From Flavobacteriales bacterium (GTDB taxonomy: Bacteria > Bacteroidota > Bacteroidia > Flavobacteriales_D > Sanyastnellaceae), in contig DQKQ01000083.1 of assembly GCA_015660615.1 (NCBI GenBank), positions 1 to 15,940 of the forward strand: a stretch of 15,940 nt of DNA, in the 5' to 3' direction. A program made the translations under genes and the position numbers. Positions 1 through 6,946 of the stretch are shown one piece after another. The notes under the pieces are model-generated. The model saw only the letters and a program-made list of their open reading frames with translations, was not told where the DNA came from and did not search any database. Each line of letters opens with the position of its first letter. Within the stretch, counting starts at the first letter, position 1.

Positions 1-740
1 CCTGGTGACCTCGCTTTTTCTACTTTACTCCTGCTTGTATCAAATTCCATTTCTTCACACCAAACTTCATTCAACTTTTCACTCCCCCATCCAGAATCTT
101 TCCTCCATTGCCAAAGTCGTGATCTAACCAAATCAGAATAATATGGTTCTTGTATAAAACTTTCTGATTCTAACAATTGCAAACAAGCTTTCTCAAAAAT
201 CAGGTTAATCGAGTCAATATATACTGTGTCAGCTAATAACCTTGCACCACCTACTGCTCCAGATAAAATCATGCGATCATATAAAACCAATTCATCTAAC
301 ACAGAAGCTAAAAGTCTCAACGAATCGTATTTAAATAAAGGATGATCATTCCCCCAAACTGCTCGAGCTATATTACCTCGCAAACGTCTTACTCCAACGC
401 CCGGTTTTATCAAAGAAAGAGTGTCTTTCTCAACTCCATCAGATCTTACTATTACTTTCCAACTCCAAGGCGGAGCTTCAATCTCATACACTCTCGTATA
501 TTCTTTAGGTTGTGGTAAAGAGAAGTCGCCTTGATCAGAAACAGATATGATATCTACAAATTTCTTAACGCCTTCAACACCTTCAAGTATTTCATATAAA
601 TAAATAAACGATGGTATTTCTGTACTTGACTCAGAGAAGCCGGTCATTTTAACGGGTATAACTGTTTGGCAATACGACAGATTAATGAATGCAATCAGAG
701 AGATTACAAACAGTAAAAATTTATTTATTTTACTAAACAA
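1..740 (-). CDS. Secreted protein of unknown function, 3' end outside window
   Basis: The minus-strand frame is open from 740 to the left edge, giving 246 codons with no stop, so the C-terminus is missing. The best start is TTG at 738-740, because it gives a clean signal peptide: MFSK-IN-K, then a hydrophobic run (residues 8-20), ending near SYC-Q at residues 22-25. The Cys before Gln is not a standard lipobox because Tyr sits at -1, so I read it as a signal peptidase I substrate. After the signal comes a beta-rich stretch with alternating hydrophobic residues and Trp-Ser-Trp near residue 100, then a mostly helical part. The N-terminal part loosely recalls the beta domains that precede thioredoxin folds in Bacteroidota TlpA-like proteins, but no catalytic motif is visible, so this is a guess. 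It overlaps the coaD stop by 8 bases and is probably translated from the same mRNA. A GTG further upstream in frame is an alternative start but would put polar residues before the signal. Confidence 0.75.
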   Translation of the reverse strand, partial: MFSKINKFLLFVISLIAFINLSYCQTVIPVKMTGFSESSTEIPSFIYLYEILEGVEGVKKFVDIISVSDQGDFSLPQPKEYTRVYEIEAPPWSWKVIVRSDGVEKDTLSLIKPGVGVRRLRGNIARAVWGNDHPLFKYDSLRLLASVLDELVLYDRMILSGAVGGARLLADTVYIDSINLIFEKACLQLLESESFIQEPYYSDLVRSRLWQWRKDSGWGSEKLNEVWCEEMEFDTSRSKVEKARSP

Positions 741-1194
741 ATTCGAGAACAGCACGAGGTACAAATTCTTTTATACTACCACCATTTGAGAGTATATCCC
801 TTACAACTGAAGAGGAAATAGGGGCGTATTCTGGGTCCGTAAAGAGAATTACAGTTTCTAAAGAAGAGTTAAGCCGTTTGGTCATCTGAGCAATGGTGCG
901 TTCGTATTCGAAATCGCCCCCATTTCTTACCCCTCTAAGCATCCAATACGCATCAATTTCCGCACAGAAATCAACTGTCAACCCCTTATAGCTTTCTATC
1001 CTCACTTGAGGTACATCTTTAAATACAAGCCTTAACATCTCCATTCTTTGATCTAAGGTAAATTTTGTTTTCTTAGTAGAGTTAACCCCTACAGCAACGA
1101 CAATCTCATCGAACATAGGCAATGCTCTGCGGATGATGTTTTCATGTCCCAATGTGATTGGATCGAAAGATCCTGGAAAAACTGCTCTTCTCAT
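733..1194 (-). CDS. coaD: Phosphopantetheine adenylyltransferase
   Basis: Transfers AMP from ATP to 4'-phosphopantetheine to make dephospho-CoA, the penultimate step of coenzyme A synthesis, in the cytoplasm. The 153 residues are the normal length for bacterial CoaD. The nucleotidyltransferase motif PGSFDPITLGH is at residues 7-17, with the T-x-G-H type ATP site. The family signature RGVRNGGDFEYE is at 88-99, and the C-terminal ISSSVVRD, equivalent to the ISSS-x-R motif, is at 126-133. The ATG shares four bases (ATGA) with the rsmD stop, so translation is probably coupled. Pairing of coaD with rsmD is common in bacteria. The next gene in the operon starts inside its last codons. Confidence 0.97.
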   Translation of the reverse strand: MRRAVFPGSFDPITLGHENIIRRALPMFDEIVVAVGVNSTKKTKFTLDQRMEMLRLVFKDVPQVRIESYKGLTVDFCAEIDAYWMLRGVRNGGDFEYERTIAQMTKRLNSSLETVILFTDPEYAPISSSVVRDILSNGGSIKEFVPRAVLEFV

Positions 1195-1730
1195 GATTCG
1201 AAGTTAAAGAAACTAAACACAACATGCCCAAACTTTCTGCTTTCCACAAACCCCTCTTCTTCAGAGAAAACATTTCTTTCTCCATGCTCGAGAACGAAAA
1301 CGCCATCTTTCTTCACTATTCCTGACTTATTTACCAATCCTGGTATTTTCTCCAAATCCTTCATATCAAAGGGCGGGTCAGCAAAAACAAAGTCAAAAGA
1401 CGATGATGCCTTTTGAATAAATGAAAAGCAATCTCCAGTCACAACAACAGCTCTCTCATATCCCAACAACTTAAAGTGATCATTTATCTGCTTGCATGAT
1501 CTATTCTGCTTTTCTACTAAAGTGATTGACTCAGCTCCCCTACTCGCACATCCTATACCTATCATTCCCGTTCCAGCAAATAAATCTAATACATCAGCCC
1601 CCTCTAAATCCAATCTCGTACTAAGTAAGTTGAACAACCCTTCCCTTCCGAAATCAGTTGTAGGCCTACCTATAAATCCACTTATAGGCTGCAATTGCCT
1701 ACCTCGCCATGCCCCACCTGTAATCCTCAT
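1191..1730 (-). CDS. rsmD: 16S rRNA (guanine-N2) methyltransferase RsmD
   Basis: Methylates N2 of G966 (E. coli numbering) in 16S rRNA using S-adenosylmethionine, acting during small-subunit assembly. The 179 residues match the family. The N-terminus MRITGGAWRGR and the GREGLFN block at 28-34 are typical of RsmD. The SAM-binding motif I, DVLDLFAGTGM, is at 46-56, and the acidic end of strand 2 (VEK) is at 72-74. The catalytic ADPPF motif is at 117-121. The start codon overlaps the stop of the DUF3822 gene as ATGA, and its own stop overlaps the coaD start the same way, so three genes are chained by four-base overlaps. Confidence 0.96.
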   Translation of the reverse strand: MRITGGAWRGRQLQPISGFIGRPTTDFGREGLFNLLSTRLDLEGADVLDLFAGTGMIGIGCASRGAESITLVEKQNRSCKQINDHFKLLGYERAVVVTGDCFSFIQKASSSFDFVFADPPFDMKDLEKIPGLVNKSGIVKKDGVFVLEHGERNVFSEEEGFVESRKFGHVVFSFFNFES

Positions 1731-2533
1731 ACGGCTAATGACTTAAGCCCTTCAAAATCTGTATCACCAAATAAGTGTATGTCTTTAAAAAACCTCGATA
1801 GAGAAGATTTTAACTCCACAGCTCCTGCCCCCGCAATTCTTATGATTAAATCTTCTGGCCCCTTCCCGTCCCTGTGCATCACATTCACAATGTCGTATAG
1901 CATTCCCTCTACATTTCCTTCTTCTGAGTATCCAGACCAAACCGCCTTGCCTTCGCTTGCCGCCACAAAATCCGCTCCCCTCTTTCCCACATCTACGCGG
2001 ATTACCCACTTACCCACATTCTGCCTGGAATCAGCTACGGCCAGCTTCATATCCGCAGCTCTATTCACAATTCCCCTCGCTTGTGGAAAAGAATTGATGA
2101 CTGCAAACTCCCAATTTTCATCAGTTTTTTCAAGAAAGACAGGCTCTCCTTCTACAGACTCTAAATGCTGCTTGCGCAACAATGATTTTTTTTCTGATGA
2201 CGATGACTCTAAAGCATCAGCGTTGTGAAAATTAAACCACATAGAAGCTGATTCATCACTTCCATCTAACACTATCGCCGGCAGCATAGTAACAGGGGAA
2301 AACCTGCGTGAATAAAGTACTGTTTCTAAAGTTCCAGATCTACTTTTCAAAGCTCTAATTACCTCAGGGAGCATAGAGGGCTGATTCACCTCTCTAGAGC
2401 CAAAAGAATAATTTACCAAATCATTTATTTTAGACATCCAAGCCCATTGAACTTCGAACCCGTCCCATCGAAGCAACAAACCGAAGGGTTCAACTTTCGT
2501 CTCAAGGACTTTATCAGTTTCGCCAGTTTCCAT
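1727..2533 (-). CDS. DUF3822 family protein
   Basis: A 268-residue cytoplasmic protein with no signal peptide or membrane segment. I recognise it as DUF3822, a family largely confined to Bacteroidota and, from memory, related to actin-like ATPase folds. Supporting features are the N-terminal beta hairpin with LLLRWDG, the block around residues 78-105 with RRFSPVTMLPAIVL followed by FNFHNAD, and the C-terminal half resembling a second fold repeat. There, FPQARGI leads into a strand-rich section and EGMLYDIVNVM, followed by an IRIAGAGAV strand. The biochemical role is unknown. Its usual position just before rsmD is preserved here, with a four-base ATGA overlap, which hints at a link to ribosome maturation, but that is inference. 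It overlaps the upstream membrane protein gene by 20 bases. Confidence 0.85.
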   Translation of the reverse strand: METGETDKVLETKVEPFGLLLRWDGFEVQWAWMSKINDLVNYSFGSREVNQPSMLPEVIRALKSRSGTLETVLYSRRFSPVTMLPAIVLDGSDESASMWFNFHNADALESSSSEKKSLLRKQHLESVEGEPVFLEKTDENWEFAVINSFPQARGIVNRAADMKLAVADSRQNVGKWVIRVDVGKRGADFVAASEGKAVWSGYSEEGNVEGMLYDIVNVMHRDGKGPEDLIIRIAGAGAVELKSSLSRFFKDIHLFGDTDFEGLKSLAV

Positions 2534-3395
2534 CTGTATGAGCTTCGGAAGTTGACCCGAAACTTAGAGTATCTTTCTTTACTTTAACTCTACCGAAAGG
2601 TGTAGGATCTTGCACCAATAAAGTGGGCTGCCAAAGACCTCCCACCTCTACAATACCAGTTTTCATAATAAAACGCTCACCTGTTAAAGGATTAAAAGGC
2701 ATTTCATTCATTTTAAAATGAGGAAGCTTCGAAGAAGCACGTACTTCTGGAGTGAAATTTTCTGCGAAAAAACTTGTGTAAATGGTATCTCTGATTTTAA
2801 AAGGACTGTTATCCTCTTGAATATCAGATAAAAGCTGTGTATGTGAAACTCCGATAATGTCAGAAATACTATCTAAGTCAACACGCTTAATTACATAACC
2901 GTTCTCAAAGCTTTTTCTTTCAGGAAGAGTGTCATGGAAAGACCCCATGTTATATGTTACTGGTACAACAACAGCCTGAATGAAAGACTGAAGGCTATCA
3001 AAATCCACTGCATAAGTACCGTATATCGATTTATGAGCAAGTTGACTTTCACGAATGTCTTTTAGACGTTGGATTGTTTGGGCTTGGACCTTAACCTTAG
3101 TTTCTTGAAATACAATCTCATCATTTACTGACATCACAACAGATAATGACAAGCATAACGATCCTACAACTCCAAAAATAAGTAACCACTTATAGGTTTT
3201 CGTATCAATTTTATCGAGTACAGATGGTAGAGCTATGACTCCAACAAAAATCAGAGCTAATCCAGCAAACAACATTCCTAACGGCTGACTTTCAAGAGCA
3301 TCGCCTAGTAAATATTTCACCACTGAAACTAAACCTGAGAGTAGTAAAAAAGCAGAAATTACGTACTTACCGTAGTCTATATTATTCTTATTCAT
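2514..3395 (-). CDS. Three-helix membrane protein with pilin-like tail
   Basis: Unrecognised function. I place the start at ATG 3393-3395 (293 residues) rather than the upstream in-frame ATG at 3440, because the extra 15 residues are polar and Cys-rich and would eat into the intergenic region. Hydrophobic segments lie at about residues 11-30, 39-57 and 69-88. They are followed by a long amphipathic helix, and then QRLKDIRESQLAHKSIYGTY at 109-128. That pattern (helix, R-x-x-Q-x-A-x-K, aromatic-G, then an aspartate-rich turn) resembles the start of pseudopilin-like periplasmic domains and recurs in uncharacterised Bacteroidota membrane proteins. The remainder, to residue 293, is soluble with many DT and RDT turns and probably faces the periplasm. 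It is the first gene of the operon leading to DUF3822, rsmD and coaD. Its 3' end overlaps the next gene by 20 bases. Confidence 0.8.
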   Translation of the reverse strand: MNKNNIDYGKYVISAFLLLSGLVSVVKYLLGDALESQPLGMLFAGLALIFVGVIALPSVLDKIDTKTYKWLLIFGVVGSLCLSLSVVMSVNDEIVFQETKVKVQAQTIQRLKDIRESQLAHKSIYGTYAVDFDSLQSFIQAVVVPVTYNMGSFHDTLPERKSFENGYVIKRVDLDSISDIIGVSHTQLLSDIQEDNSPFKIRDTIYTSFFAENFTPEVRASSKLPHFKMNEMPFNPLTGERFIMKTGIVEVGGLWQPTLLVQDPTPFGRVKVKKDTLSFGSTSEAHTDGNWRN

Positions 3396-3474
3396 AAAAA
3401 TTATATTTCGAGCAACGAAACTACAACATACTTTGCGCAATACATAAGCCTAGCGCTTGTAACTTCGCCTGTGA
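3396..3474. promoter_or_regulatory. Divergent promoter region between operon and helicase
   Basis: These 79 bases separate the two divergent genes and must hold both promoters if each is transcribed separately. Each strand carries a one-mismatch version of the Bacteroidota -7 element TAnnTTTG: TAGTTTCG on the minus strand (3415-3422) and TAACTTCG on the plus strand (3460-3467). No convincing TTTG -33 element lies at the expected distance from either. No Shine-Dalgarno sequence precedes either start. Confidence 0.35.
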
Positions 3475-4908
3475 ATGTTAAGACACACTCTAAAAGAGCT
3501 TGCCTCAAGACTTCGATCTCAATTCCCACACACTCCAACTCAGGGGCAGGAGCGACTTGTCCATGTCTTTTCTAAATTCTCGATTTCTGAAAAGCCTCGA
3601 TGTACTTTAATTATTAAAGGATATGCCGGAACGGGGAAAACCACGTCTATTGGAGCTATTGTTAGGACTTTAAGGGAGATTCGTGTTTCAACTGTACTAC
3701 TCGCTCCCACAGGGCGTGCGGCAAAAGTCATGGCATCCTATAGCGGGATTAGCGCTTCAACAATTCACAGGCGGATTTATGTTGGGGCAAGGCGATCTGA
3801 CGGCTCAGACGTCTATAAAATAGCTCCCAATTTATTTAAGAAAACCACTTTTATTGTCGATGAGGCATCTATGATAGGTGAGTCTAGCGGACTTGTGACT
3901 AACCTTTTAGACGATTTACTCGAGTATGTATTTTCTGGAGTCGATTGCAGGCTCGTTCTTGTTGGGGATGACGCTCAACTACCTCCTGTTGGTTGTTCTT
4001 CCAGCCCTGCTCTTCAAGAGTCGCGTCTCGCCTCAATGCACAGCTTAACAATCGCCACTGTTGAACTTACTGAGGTAGTGAGGCAAGAGTTAGACAGCAG
4101 CATACTTGCCAATGCTCATGCGCTTAGGTTAGATATTGAAAATGCGGATTCTGAAGGGAAAATAAACTTCCCTAAAATCGATCTTAGTGTAGGTCCAGAC
4201 GTGGTCAGGCTTCCCGGTCTCGAACTGCAGGATACCTTAGAAACTCTGCACGGACGTTACGGGGAAGATGGTGTGATTGTGGTGACGCGTTCGAATAAAA
4301 GAGCGGTACTTTTTAATGGTCAAATCCGTACTCGGGTTTTGTGGTTAGAGGACGACATCAATGCTGGAGATAGGTTAATGGTAGTGAGGAATGATTATTT
4401 TTGGCTTAAAGACCACGAAGAATTGCCCATAGAATTAATAGCAAACGGTGACATGCTTGAAGTCTCCCGAATCGGATCCCGCTTCACTAGATACGGACAC
4501 GAATTTGCTGAAGTTGATGTGATTTTATCTGACTTCCCCGACTACCCATCCTTCTCAGTAACCATCTTACTGAGCATATTACACGATCCTAGACCTTCGC
4601 TTCCTCAATCCGAAACCAAAGCGCTTTACCACGCCATCGCAGAGGATTACTCCGACCTTCGCACAAAATCAGCGATACACAAAGCTGTAATTTCCGACCC
4701 GTGCTATCGGGCTTTACAAGTCAAGTTTGCATACAGTCTAACCTGTCACAAAGCCCAAGGAGGTCAGTGGCCAGCGGTAATTTTAGACCAAGGATATCTG
4801 ACCCAGGAGATGCTTAATAAGGATTGGCTTAGATGGCTATACACTGCTTTTACAAGGGCGGAAAAAGAACTCTACCTCCTGAATTTCGATGATAAGTTTT
4901 TTACTTAG
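3475..4908 (+). CDS. RecD-like superfamily 1 DNA helicase
   Basis: An ATP-dependent DNA helicase of the SF1B (RecD/Pif1-like) group, expected to unwind DNA with 5'-3' polarity during repair or recombination. All core motifs are present in 477 residues: a Q-motif-like PTQGQERLV (21-29), Walker A GYAGTGKTT (49-57), motif Ia APTGRAAKVM (77-86), Walker B VDEASMIG (128-135), motif III GDDAQLPPVG (164-173), the C-terminal SLTCHKAQGGQW (421-432) and motif VI YTAFTRAEK (456-464). It lacks the N-terminal extension of true RecD and there are no recB or recC genes nearby, so it is a stand-alone helicase of the type often labelled 'ATP-dependent exodeoxyribonuclease' in Bacteroidota. No nuclease motif is visible. 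It is divergent from the rsmD operon and its stop lies 2 bases from the convergent S51 peptidase stop. Confidence 0.92.
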   Translation: MLRHTLKELASRLRSQFPHTPTQGQERLVHVFSKFSISEKPRCTLIIKGYAGTGKTTSIGAIVRTLREIRVSTVLLAPTGRAAKVMASYSGISASTIHRRIYVGARRSDGSDVYKIAPNLFKKTTFIVDEASMIGESSGLVTNLLDDLLEYVFSGVDCRLVLVGDDAQLPPVGCSSSPALQESRLASMHSLTIATVELTEVVRQELDSSILANAHALRLDIENADSEGKINFPKIDLSVGPDVVRLPGLELQDTLETLHGRYGEDGVIVVTRSNKRAVLFNGQIRTRVLWLEDDINAGDRLMVVRNDYFWLKDHEELPIELIANGDMLEVSRIGSRFTRYGHEFAEVDVILSDFPDYPSFSVTILLSILHDPRPSLPQSETKALYHAIAEDYSDLRTKSAIHKAVISDPCYRALQVKFAYSLTCHKAQGGQWPAVILDQGYLTQEMLNKDWLRWLYTAFTRAEKELYLLNFDDKFFT

Positions 4909-4910
4909 GT

Positions 4911-6218
4911 TTAATAACAATAAACTACAGACTGCAGGGCCCTATTTTTCGCACTCACAATAACGCATCCAGCTGAGTTCAACCCTCTGACAAAGTGTTC
5001 ACCAGCACTCATCTCACCCAGATTCTGAATAATCCTACCAGACATATCTGAAATTGTTATTGATGTAGAAATTGGTAACCGAATCGAGAAGTCACCTCCT
5101 GATAAATTTATTATTTCGATAAACTCCATTTCTGATTCAGATAAATCAATTACTGAGTTCACTGAACTCACCGAACATTCAGGCTCCTCAGACATCTCTG
5201 AAATCATTAACTCACCATCCTCCACCCACCAATTCTCCCAATCACCACCGATTCCAGTAGACCAATCATTTAAATCTAGTCCTCTATTTCCCGGCTCAGT
5301 TGCATCAACAACATATACATTAAGAGCACCACCTTCAAATCCCCAATCTAATGGAATTCCCTGTTGGCAATCTGGTGCTGGAACATCGAGACATGTAGGT
5401 CGCAAAAAATATACCTGTTCCTGATATTGTGGATACTCACCGTAACAATGTGCAAAGCCATCTTCACCAATACACACAGCAGTATATTCATTACAACCTA
5501 TTCCTAATGCTGCTATGCCATGGTCTGTAACTAATCGTGACAAAAAAGCCACATGACGTCCCTTTCTATCAGGGTCATCATAATGAGAATCTGTAATTAC
5601 TGTGTTCATAAAAGGCAATCTTAGAAAATCTCCATAGCGTACATCCATATCCTCGTTATATGGATCATTCAAAGCAGAACCAGAGTAAACCGTCCCGTTA
5701 GATGCGGCGAAATATCCAAAACCTAGAACTGCAAGTCCAGCCGAAATACCACCTATGGCACCGCCTCTACCGTTAACTAATGCGTGAAGAGCGTCTTCAA
5801 TTGGAGTGTCTTTCCAAAACTGAACGTAGTCGTGTTGATTTCCACCTGCTAACCAGACTGCTTCAGCTTCTGCTATCCTATCTAAGATGTATGGCTCAGT
5901 CGCAGAGTTAGGATTATTGCAACGAATTGTCTCAACTCTATTCACATCCACCCCCAATTCTGAGTATAAATAATCGTTATAAGCATCTGACCCACTGCAT
6001 CTTAAAACTAATACATCTCCTCCTGAGGCTCTTTCTAAAAACCAAACCATAGCCTCTGGCATCTCTCCCGCTCCGCCCATAAGTACTAGCCCCATCTCGT
6101 GATCTACATCTACTGAGGATGTATTACCCACGCTCCACGAAGTGTAGTTCTGGGCATTAGAAATAAATGGAGAAATACAAAGTAAAATAAAGCTAACTAA
6201 AGAGATAAATTGATACAA
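4911..6218 (-). CDS. Secreted S51 (cyanophycinase-like) peptidase with T9SS sorting domain
   Basis: 435 residues: signal peptide (1-22, MYQF then hydrophobic, ending near SNA-Q), an S51 peptidase domain (about 40-275), a linker and a C-terminal T9SS type A sorting domain (about 375-435, with SITISDMSGRIIQNL and a closing VVYCY). Family motifs are GLVLMGGAG at 43-51, WLAGGNQ at 122-128, the nucleophile elbow GGISAGLA at 156-163 with Ser159, and a His motif TDSHYDDPDRKGR at 209-221, then IGCNEYTA at 240-247. Relative to the cyanophycinase consensus D-Q-H-F-x-x-R-x-R-x-x-R, the first Arg is Pro216 and the Gln is Ser211, while Arg218 and Arg221 remain. The fold and catalytic Ser are therefore intact, but specificity may differ from cyanophycin. 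The T9SS tail predicts export across the outer membrane, to the cell surface or medium. It lies 17 bases after the PspC gene and may be cotranscribed with it. Confidence 0.9.
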   Translation of the reverse strand: MYQFISLVSFILLCISPFISNAQNYTSWSVGNTSSVDVDHEMGLVLMGGAGEMPEAMVWFLERASGGDVLVLRCSGSDAYNDYLYSELGVDVNRVETIRCNNPNSATEPYILDRIAEAEAVWLAGGNQHDYVQFWKDTPIEDALHALVNGRGGAIGGISAGLAVLGFGYFAASNGTVYSGSALNDPYNEDMDVRYGDFLRLPFMNTVITDSHYDDPDRKGRHVAFLSRLVTDHGIAALGIGCNEYTAVCIGEDGFAHCYGEYPQYQEQVYFLRPTCLDVPAPDCQQGIPLDWGFEGGALNVYVVDATEPGNRGLDLNDWSTGIGGDWENWWVEDGELMISEMSEEPECSVSSVNSVIDLSESEMEFIEIINLSGGDFSIRLPISTSITISDMSGRIIQNLGEMSAGEHFVRGLNSAGCVIVSAKNRALQSVVYCY

Positions 6219-6235
6219 TTTGGTTTAGTTAGGTG

Positions 6236-6412
6236 TTAGTCTTCAGGTAAAAGAATCCAAAGAGCGATGTAAACAGCAACACCAAAACCTGCAATAGCTA
6301 AAAATGCAAATGCAAATCTAACATTTCTAACTGGAAGATGATAGAATTCAGCTAATCCAGCACAAACCCCAGCTACTTCTTTACCGTATTTCTTTCTTCT
6401 TAGTTTATGCAT
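6236..6412 (-). CDS. Small PspC-domain membrane protein
   Basis: A 58-codon gene with ATG at 6410-6412 and TAA at 6236-6238. The protein begins with a basic stretch (MHKLRRKKYGK), followed by the PspC hallmark GVCAGLAEFY at residues 15-24, VRNVRFAF at 28-35, a single hydrophobic helix (about 33-54) and the characteristic YIALWILLPED end at 48-58. PspC domains are short inner-membrane modules, best known from the phage-shock response, where they sense or transmit envelope stress. This is a minimal stand-alone version with no partner domain. It is the first gene of a possible two-gene unit with the secreted S51 peptidase and is divergent from ndk. A TATATTTA element (6441-6448, minus) is one mismatch from the Bacteroidota -7 box. 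Confidence 0.9.
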   Translation of the reverse strand: MHKLRRKKYGKEVAGVCAGLAEFYHLPVRNVRFAFAFLAIAGFGVAVYIALWILLPED

Positions 6413-6484
6413 GTTAATCCTTCGGTATTCTTATTAATGATAAATATAAGGATAAAAATCAAAGAATATTTGAAAAGAACGTTG

Positions 6485-6492
6485 TACTTTTG
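6485..6492 (+). promoter_or_regulatory. Bacteroidota -7 element upstream of ndk
   Basis: TACTTTTG is an exact match to TAnnTTTG and ends 22 bases before the ndk ATG. A TTTG occurs upstream but only about 12 bases away, too close for a standard -33 element. The rest of the 6413-6514 gap is AT-rich with no other recognisable element. Confidence 0.5.
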
Positions 6493-6514
6493 AACCCCAT
6501 TAAAAAACACTCTT

Positions 6515-6934
6515 ATGGCGACAAATCGCACATTTACAATGCTCAAACCGGACGCTACCGGAGCTGGCAACACAGGAAAAATCATTGACCGCATGATTGA
6601 GGCAGGCTTCTCGATTAAGGCTATGAAATGGACACAGCTTTCTAAAGCTCACGCAGAGGCTTTTTACTCTGTGCACTCTGAGCGACCTTTCTATGGAGAG
6701 CTCGTTGAGTACATGACTTCAGGCCCTATCGTTGCTATGATCTTAGAAAAGGATGATGCTGTTGCATCTTTCCGCGATTTAATCGGAGCGACTAACCCTG
6801 CTGAAGCGGCACCTGGAACAATCAGGGCTGACTTCGCTGAGAGCATTTCTGCAAACACTGTTCACGGATCTGATTCTGATGAAAACGCTCATATCGAAGG
6901 ACGTTTCTACTTCAGCGAATGCGAAGAAGCATAA
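6515..6934 (+). CDS. ndk: Nucleoside-diphosphate kinase
   Basis: Transfers the gamma phosphate between nucleoside di- and triphosphates through a phosphohistidine and so balances NTP and dNTP pools. The 139 residues are the standard length. The N-terminal RTFTMLKPDA (5-14) contains the conserved phosphate-binding Lys11. RPFYGELVEYMTSGP is at 57-71, and GATNPAEAAPGTIRADF at 91-107 is the nucleotide loop. NTVHGSDS at 114-121 carries the catalytic His117, followed by the family's closing E-x-x-F-F-like segment (EGRFYF). The start is preceded by a good -7 element and no Shine-Dalgarno sequence. The stop is 12 bases before the isocitrate dehydrogenase start, so the two genes are probably cotranscribed. 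Confidence 0.97.
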   Translation: MATNRTFTMLKPDATGAGNTGKIIDRMIEAGFSIKAMKWTQLSKAHAEAFYSVHSERPFYGELVEYMTSGPIVAMILEKDDAVASFRDLIGATNPAEAAPGTIRADFAESISANTVHGSDSDENAHIEGRFYFSECEEA

Positions 6935-6946
6935 ATACTGCCTTTT

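Noticed and set aside
1695..2228. 177-codon open frame on the plus strand opposite DUF3822
   Set aside because: It is antisense to a recognised gene, its translation is rich in Ser, Thr and Pro with no motif, and it overlaps the rsmD junction. It is a shadow of the real coding strand.
3396..3440. Longer start for the membrane protein at ATG 3440
   Set aside because: The added residues are polar and Cys-rich with no link to the following helix, and they would leave only 34 bases for two divergent promoters. ATG at 3395 is more plausible.
5154..5170. Perfect inverted repeat TGAGTTC-act-GAACTCA
   Set aside because: It lies in the middle of the S51 peptidase coding region, is only 7 bases per arm, and has no second copy or T-run, so chance is the likely explanation.
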